From contig JAFCCK010000033.1 of the NCBI GenBank assembly GCA_017610245.1, positions 1 through 8,816 of the forward strand: DNA of 8,816 bases, given 5' to 3'. The notes beneath the pieces were generated by a model, which was not told the DNA's origin, ran no database searches, and saw nothing but the letters and a program-made list of their open reading frames with translations. The translations under genes were made by a program, and so were the position numbers. This document shows positions 6,112 to 8,816 of this stretch, piece by piece; the first letter of the stretch is position 1, and each line of letters opens with the position of its first letter. Origin of the DNA: Candidatus Iainarchaeum sp. GTDB taxonomy: Archaea > Iainarchaeota > Iainarchaeia > Iainarchaeales > GCA-2688035.

Positions 6112-6950
6112 TTGGAAGCCCCCAACATTTCAAGCATTGTTGTTTCTCCTGCTATATAAGATCTGCGGGTAAAATAGCGTTGCCTGGGCCTTAAAATTTG
6201 CCTGTTTTTTGTGGTTGGAACGGCAACCCAGCCTCTCTTGGGATCATACACTTCAACCCAGTAGTGCGTATATTCCCGCCCAATTAAACGGGGTTTAAGC
6301 CCATAAAAGCCGACAATCCTTGCAGCAAAGCCGTTGGCCCTGAGGATGGCGCACATTATGGATGCTCTTTCCCAGCAGCTGCCTTTCCTCTTTTCAAGTG
6401 CCGCCAAAGGTATTTCGCTCCCATGCTCTAATACCATGGAATCCCTTTCCTTCTGCGTTAACTCTTTTGGTATCAATTTAAAAATTTTTTCTGGGAGAAC
6501 GCGAGCGGCCTCTGCAACGCTCTTAAATCTCAAATCGCCATATTTCCTGATAAAATCTGGCTTGTTGATGTTATTCCTAAAGAATTCAGTTGGGATATAT
6601 AATAATAGCGCAGATCCCGGGCCCTCCATTCTAGCCCAAAAACGATCCTTGGAATACTTATAATATTCCACTGGTTTCTCTCCCTCGGGCCTTTTATCAG
6701 TGAGGTAGGTTCTTACCCCATTCACATAGGTCATGGTTGGTTTGTTGCGGTATTTTAGATGGTCCTTAACTAATTGAATGCCCCTGGCTCCTGCAACAAG
6801 AACTGTGACAGCCACCACTGGGACCATTACATATTTAGTGAAGTGTCTATGCTTCCCGCCAGGCTTTCCCATCGGAACTTTTCGCTTTTCTCGTAGTTTT
6901 TCTCTTCTCTTTGATTTCCCACTGGGTTTTCTCTTCTTCGCGGCAGCCAT
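6108..6950 (-). CDS. Membrane-anchored transglutaminase-like protein
   Basis: A 280-residue protein with a transglutaminase/cysteine-protease-type domain. Residues 1-40 are extremely basic (17 Lys/Arg, 2 Glu), followed by one membrane helix at about 41-57, which by the positive-inside rule puts the rest outside the cell. The C-terminal domain shows the family triad: Cys192 in GSCWERASIMCAILRANGF, His229 in THYWVEVYDP and Asp236, followed by a GWV strand. The usual Asp-Pro-Thr after this strand reads VPTT. Substrate and activity (cross-linking, peptide or isopeptide cleavage, or inactive fold) cannot be told. ATG 6950 is chosen over an upstream TTG at 6989 because it fits a TATA-like box at 6974-6985 and removes a poorly placed hydrophobic extension. 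The stop overlaps the rfcL start, so the two are co-transcribed. The secreted cysteine-rich protein lies just upstream on the same strand. Confidence 0.82.
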   Translation of the reverse strand: MAAAKKRKPSGKSKRREKLREKRKVPMGKPGGKHRHFTKYVMVPVVAVTVLVAGARGIQLVKDHLKYRNKPTMTYVNGVRTYLTDKRPEGEKPVEYYKYSKDRFWARMEGPGSALLLYIPTEFFRNNINKPDFIRKYGDLRFKSVAEAARVLPEKIFKLIPKELTQKERDSMVLEHGSEIPLAALEKRKGSCWERASIMCAILRANGFAARIVGFYGLKPRLIGREYTHYWVEVYDPKRGWVAVPTTKNRQILRPRQRYFTRRSYIAGETTMLEMLGASK

Positions 6951-6973
6951 AAAGATAATTGCCCAGGAAAAGG

Positions 6974-6985
6974 ATAAAATATTAT
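6974..6985 (-). promoter_or_regulatory. TATA-like box for the transglutaminase-rfcL operon
   Basis: On the minus strand this reads ATAATATTTTAT, in the 39-base gap between the cysteine-rich gene's stop and the ATG at 6950. The centre is about 29 bases from that ATG, implying a leaderless mRNA and an independent promoter for the operon that includes rfcL. Confidence 0.45.
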
Positions 6986-6989
6986 GCAA

Positions 6990-7985
6990 CTATTCCCTGA
7001 AGTGCAGAAAGAGAATTAATCCAACCACTGCAACTATAACGATTGCTACTATAATTAGAATGGGGTCGAAGCCAAATGGGAAAGGCTGCTCTCCATCCAA
7101 GGGAGCGACAGGCAGACCAAGTAGCGAAGCCTGGCACTTATTTTCAATGCATTGTTTTTCTGGGGAACAGTCCCCGCATGAAATGTTTTCATCGCAGTTA
7201 TTGAATGCTAAGCCGCATTCAAAGCCCAGAGCAGAGCAGCCGAGCGGAACACAGCATTCATTGCCGGTACAGCCATGCTCGCAATCGGTTTTGCTTAGGA
7301 AAGTGCAACTGTTGTCCTCAATGCATTCAACAAGCTGGCCTTGCCTGCATTGGGGGTAAATTCTTGGGATGCACTCTTTTGGACACCATTTTTCAATTGA
7401 GAGTAAAGCTGTATCTTCTGCAATTGTGCCGCAGCCATCCTCTGCAACCAGCTTTATTTCCCTCTGGGTAAAAAACTTGTTGCAATTGAAAGTTGTTTTG
7501 ACAGAGGCAGATTCAGTGCCAAGGCCTTCCTTAACCTGGTTGAGGTCGCAATCAGCTACAGGTTCAAAATAGAGGTCCTCAATAAACTGGTTGTCGGCGG
7601 CAAATCCCTCTACAACAAAGTTCTTGTCGGCAATGCCGCTGTACTGCTCGAAAGGGATGTTTATTGCAGGGCTTGTAACTGGTAAAGGTTGGCAGGTTAT
7701 TCCTACATAAGTTGTCCCCTCCTCACACTTTGCCCTGCAGCCTGTTTCATATTCACCATCTGGATCAAGACCGCAGCCAGCAACATCGCAGCTTTTCCTC
7801 TCATAGCATTGGGGCCTTTCTGTCCCCTGAGAGCAATAGATTATCAGCTCTCCACTGCCAAAACAGCTAACAGTGAACTCCAACAGCTTTCCTCCCCTGT
7901 CACCCTCACCACAGTAACGCGCGCTGGCTGAAGAAAGCATGAAAATAAGGAATATCGTAAGGGCAAAAGCTTTATTTGCACCCAT
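6990..7985 (-). CDS. Secreted cysteine-rich protein with C-terminal membrane anchor
   Basis: A 331-residue predicted cell-surface protein. It starts with a signal peptide (about residues 1-22: hydrophobic AFALTIFLIFML, then small residues SSASA before the mature end) and ends with a single membrane helix at about 307-327 and a three-residue basic/acidic tail. The body between is extracytoplasmic and carries 28 cysteines in all, an even number consistent with disulfide bonding. Residues 103-200 look like a beta-sandwich-type domain (PFEQYSGIADKNFVVEGFAA). Residues 200-285 are a dense cysteine module including ECCVPLGCSALGFECG and CGDCSPEKQC, a pattern I associate with short Cys-rich repeats in archaeal surface proteins. 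I do not recognise a named family; adhesion or envelope structure is a reasonable inference. A TATA-like box lies about 29 bases before ATG 7985. The downstream neighbour is the surface transglutaminase-like protein. Confidence 0.78.
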   Translation of the reverse strand: MGANKAFALTIFLIFMLSSASARYCGEGDRGGKLLEFTVSCFGSGELIIYCSQGTERPQCYERKSCDVAGCGLDPDGEYETGCRAKCEEGTTYVGITCQPLPVTSPAINIPFEQYSGIADKNFVVEGFAADNQFIEDLYFEPVADCDLNQVKEGLGTESASVKTTFNCNKFFTQREIKLVAEDGCGTIAEDTALLSIEKWCPKECIPRIYPQCRQGQLVECIEDNSCTFLSKTDCEHGCTGNECCVPLGCSALGFECGLAFNNCDENISCGDCSPEKQCIENKCQASLLGLPVAPLDGEQPFPFGFDPILIIVAIVIVAVVGLILFLHFRE

Positions 7986-8009
7986 TTGAATGGAAGAAGC
8001 GCAAACTGG

Positions 8010-8018
8010 TTAATATTT
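8010..8018 (-). promoter_or_regulatory. TATA-like box for the cysteine-rich surface protein
   Basis: On the minus strand this reads AAATATTAA, centred about 29 bases before ATG 7985, consistent with a leaderless transcript. It shares the 86-base divergent gap with the promoter of the YchF-type GTPase gene. Confidence 0.45.
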
Positions 8019-8039
8019 CTTTTGAATGCGGGAAATAGG

Positions 8040-8049
8040 AATAAAAAAA
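8040..8049 (+). promoter_or_regulatory. Weak TATA-like box for the YchF-type GTPase gene
   Basis: AATAAAAAAA is centred about 28 bases before the ATG at 8072. No Shine-Dalgarno is visible upstream of that ATG (CTATTTCTTCAC), which fits a leaderless mRNA. The motif is poor, so this rests mainly on spacing. Confidence 0.35.
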
Positions 8050-8071
8050 GAAAGCTGCTCTATTTCTTCAC

Positions 8072-8816
8072 ATGCAGATTGGAATCGTGGGCAAAACAAA
8101 TACCGGGAAGAGCACACTGTTCAGCGCGGTAACGATGGTTCCTGCTGAAATCGGGAACCGACCCTTTGTTACTATTAAGGCAAACCAGGGAACCGGCTTT
8201 GTGACAAGGAAGTGTGTGCATGAGGAGCTGGGCAAGGAATGCCAACCGCAGAACAGCAAGTGCGAAGCCGGAATAAGGGAAATCCCGATAACATTGCTTG
8301 ATGTTGCCGGGCTGATTGAAGGGGCATGGCAAGGGAAAGGATTGGGGAACTCTTTTATGTCGGATTTGATGCAGGCTTCCGCGCTCATACACGTGCTTGA
8401 TGCAAGCGGCACAACAGATGCGGAGGGGAACCCATGCAAGGGGCACGATCCAGCTGAGGATGTAAGGTTTCTGGAAAGGGAGGTTGATTACTGGGTCAAG
8501 GGAATTCTAGAAAAGAACTGGGGCAAGGTGAGCAAGCAGGCTACGAGCAGCAAAAATCCTGCTGGAGCATTGGCAAAGCCATTGAGCGGGCTTGGAATGA
8601 ATGAGGAGCAGGTTAAAGAGGTTTTTGAGGAAGGGAAATTCAGCGAAAAGCCGGATGAGTGGAATGGGGAAGAAATACTTGGGTTTGCCTCTGCAATAAG
8701 GGGAAAGAGCAAGCCGATGCTGATTGCGTGCAACAAGATTGACATACAGGGAGCGAAAGAAAACTATGAAAGGCTGGTGAAGGAATTCCCTGAAAAGATT
8801 TTTGTGCCCTGTTCAG
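8072..8816 (+). CDS. ychF: YchF/Obg-family GTPase, archaeal type (partial, cut by window end)
   Basis: The first 248 codons of a GTPase of the YchF/OLA1 branch of the Obg family; complete proteins have around 390-400 residues, so the C-terminal TGS domain is beyond the window. G1 is GKTNTGKST (7-15), G2 PFVTIKAN (31-38), G3 DVAGL (77-81) followed by the family-typical GAWQGKGLGNSFMSDL, and G4 NKID (221-224). The last predicts guanine specificity, unlike bacterial and eukaryotic relatives that bind ATP. A cysteine-containing segment (C48, C57, C64) between G2 and G3 and an insert with DASGTTDAEGNPC (110-122) are features of the archaeal members as I know them. Residues 140-205 form the helical insert. 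Family members associate with ribosomes and translation, but the precise role is unsettled. ATG 8072 is the only sensible start, as it begins directly with MQIGIVGK. Confidence 0.92.
   Translation, partial: MQIGIVGKTNTGKSTLFSAVTMVPAEIGNRPFVTIKANQGTGFVTRKCVHEELGKECQPQNSKCEAGIREIPITLLDVAGLIEGAWQGKGLGNSFMSDLMQASALIHVLDASGTTDAEGNPCKGHDPAEDVRFLEREVDYWVKGILEKNWGKVSKQATSSKNPAGALAKPLSGLGMNEEQVKEVFEEGKFSEKPDEWNGEEILGFASAIRGKSKPMLIACNKIDIQGAKENYERLVKEFPEKIFVPCS

Noticed and set aside
6951..6989. Upstream TTG start for the transglutaminase-like protein
   Set aside because: It would add 13 residues and place the start directly against the previous stop; ATG 6950 fits a TATA-like box about 29 bases upstream and begins with the basic tail.
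6778..7359. A 193-codon plus-strand open frame across the transglutaminase and Cys-rich genes
   Set aside because: It spans the boundary of two well-supported minus-strand genes and encodes low-quality Ser/Cys/Pro-rich sequence without a domain.
8060..8446. Two overlapping minus-strand open frames opposite the YchF-type GTPase
   Set aside because: The plus strand carries intact G1-G4 GTPase motifs there; the antisense products have no recognisable domain and are shadows.
1..8816. tRNA or rRNA genes, CRISPR arrays, transposases or attachment sites
   Set aside because: All gaps between genes are under about 90 bases and contain none of the expected structures or repeats; no mobile-element protein is present.

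Overview
The window looks like ordinary archaeal chromosome, most likely from a small-genome lineage; a DPANN-type archaeon is my guess and is not proven. The evidence for Archaea is a phenylalanyl-tRNA synthetase of the archaeal/eukaryotic type (PheS with N-terminal winged-helix domains, a short PheT of 548 residues), a replication factor C large subunit, a Nob1-like PIN/zinc-ribbon protein and an archaeal-type YchF/Obg GTPase. TATA-like boxes also lie about 28-38 bases upstream of the first codons of transcription units, as expected for leaderless or very short-leader archaeal mRNAs. Coding density is very high, and no gene-free stretch exceeds about 90 bases. I see no tRNA, rRNA, CRISPR array or insertion sequence.

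Layout: (1) 1-880, plus strand, is a run of three tiny membrane-protein genes behind a TATA box at the left edge. The first begins with a 16-T homopolymer. The first and third are clear paralogues, and the third is broken by a one-base shift. (2) 872-1369, minus strand, is the Nob1-like ribosome-maturation nuclease, converging on the membrane cluster with a 9-base overlap. (3) 1370-1439 is a compact divergent promoter with one palindromic TATA box that could serve both nob1 and pheS. (4) 1440-4702, plus strand, is a tight pheS - small Arg-rich ORF - pheT operon. The 48-residue ORF has a good Shine-Dalgarno sequence, overlaps the pheS stop and ends immediately before pheT. (5) 4711-6950, minus strand, is a membrane-anchored transglutaminase-like protein followed, through an ATGA overlap, by rfcL, which converges on pheT with 8 bases between. 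(6) 6990-7985, minus strand, is a secreted, cysteine-rich, C-terminally anchored surface protein. (7) 8072 to the right edge, plus strand, is the N-terminal 60% or so of a YchF-family GTPase, divergent from the surface protein.

How they work together: most of the named genes serve core information processing (Phe-tRNA charging, clamp loading, rRNA processing, a ribosome-associated GTPase). Mixed with them are envelope genes of unknown role: three tiny membrane proteins, an extracytoplasmic transglutaminase-fold protein and a disulfide-rich surface protein. The points most worth following are the unrecognised 48-residue basic ORF inside the pheST operon and the small paralogous membrane-protein cluster with its homopolymer and frameshift.
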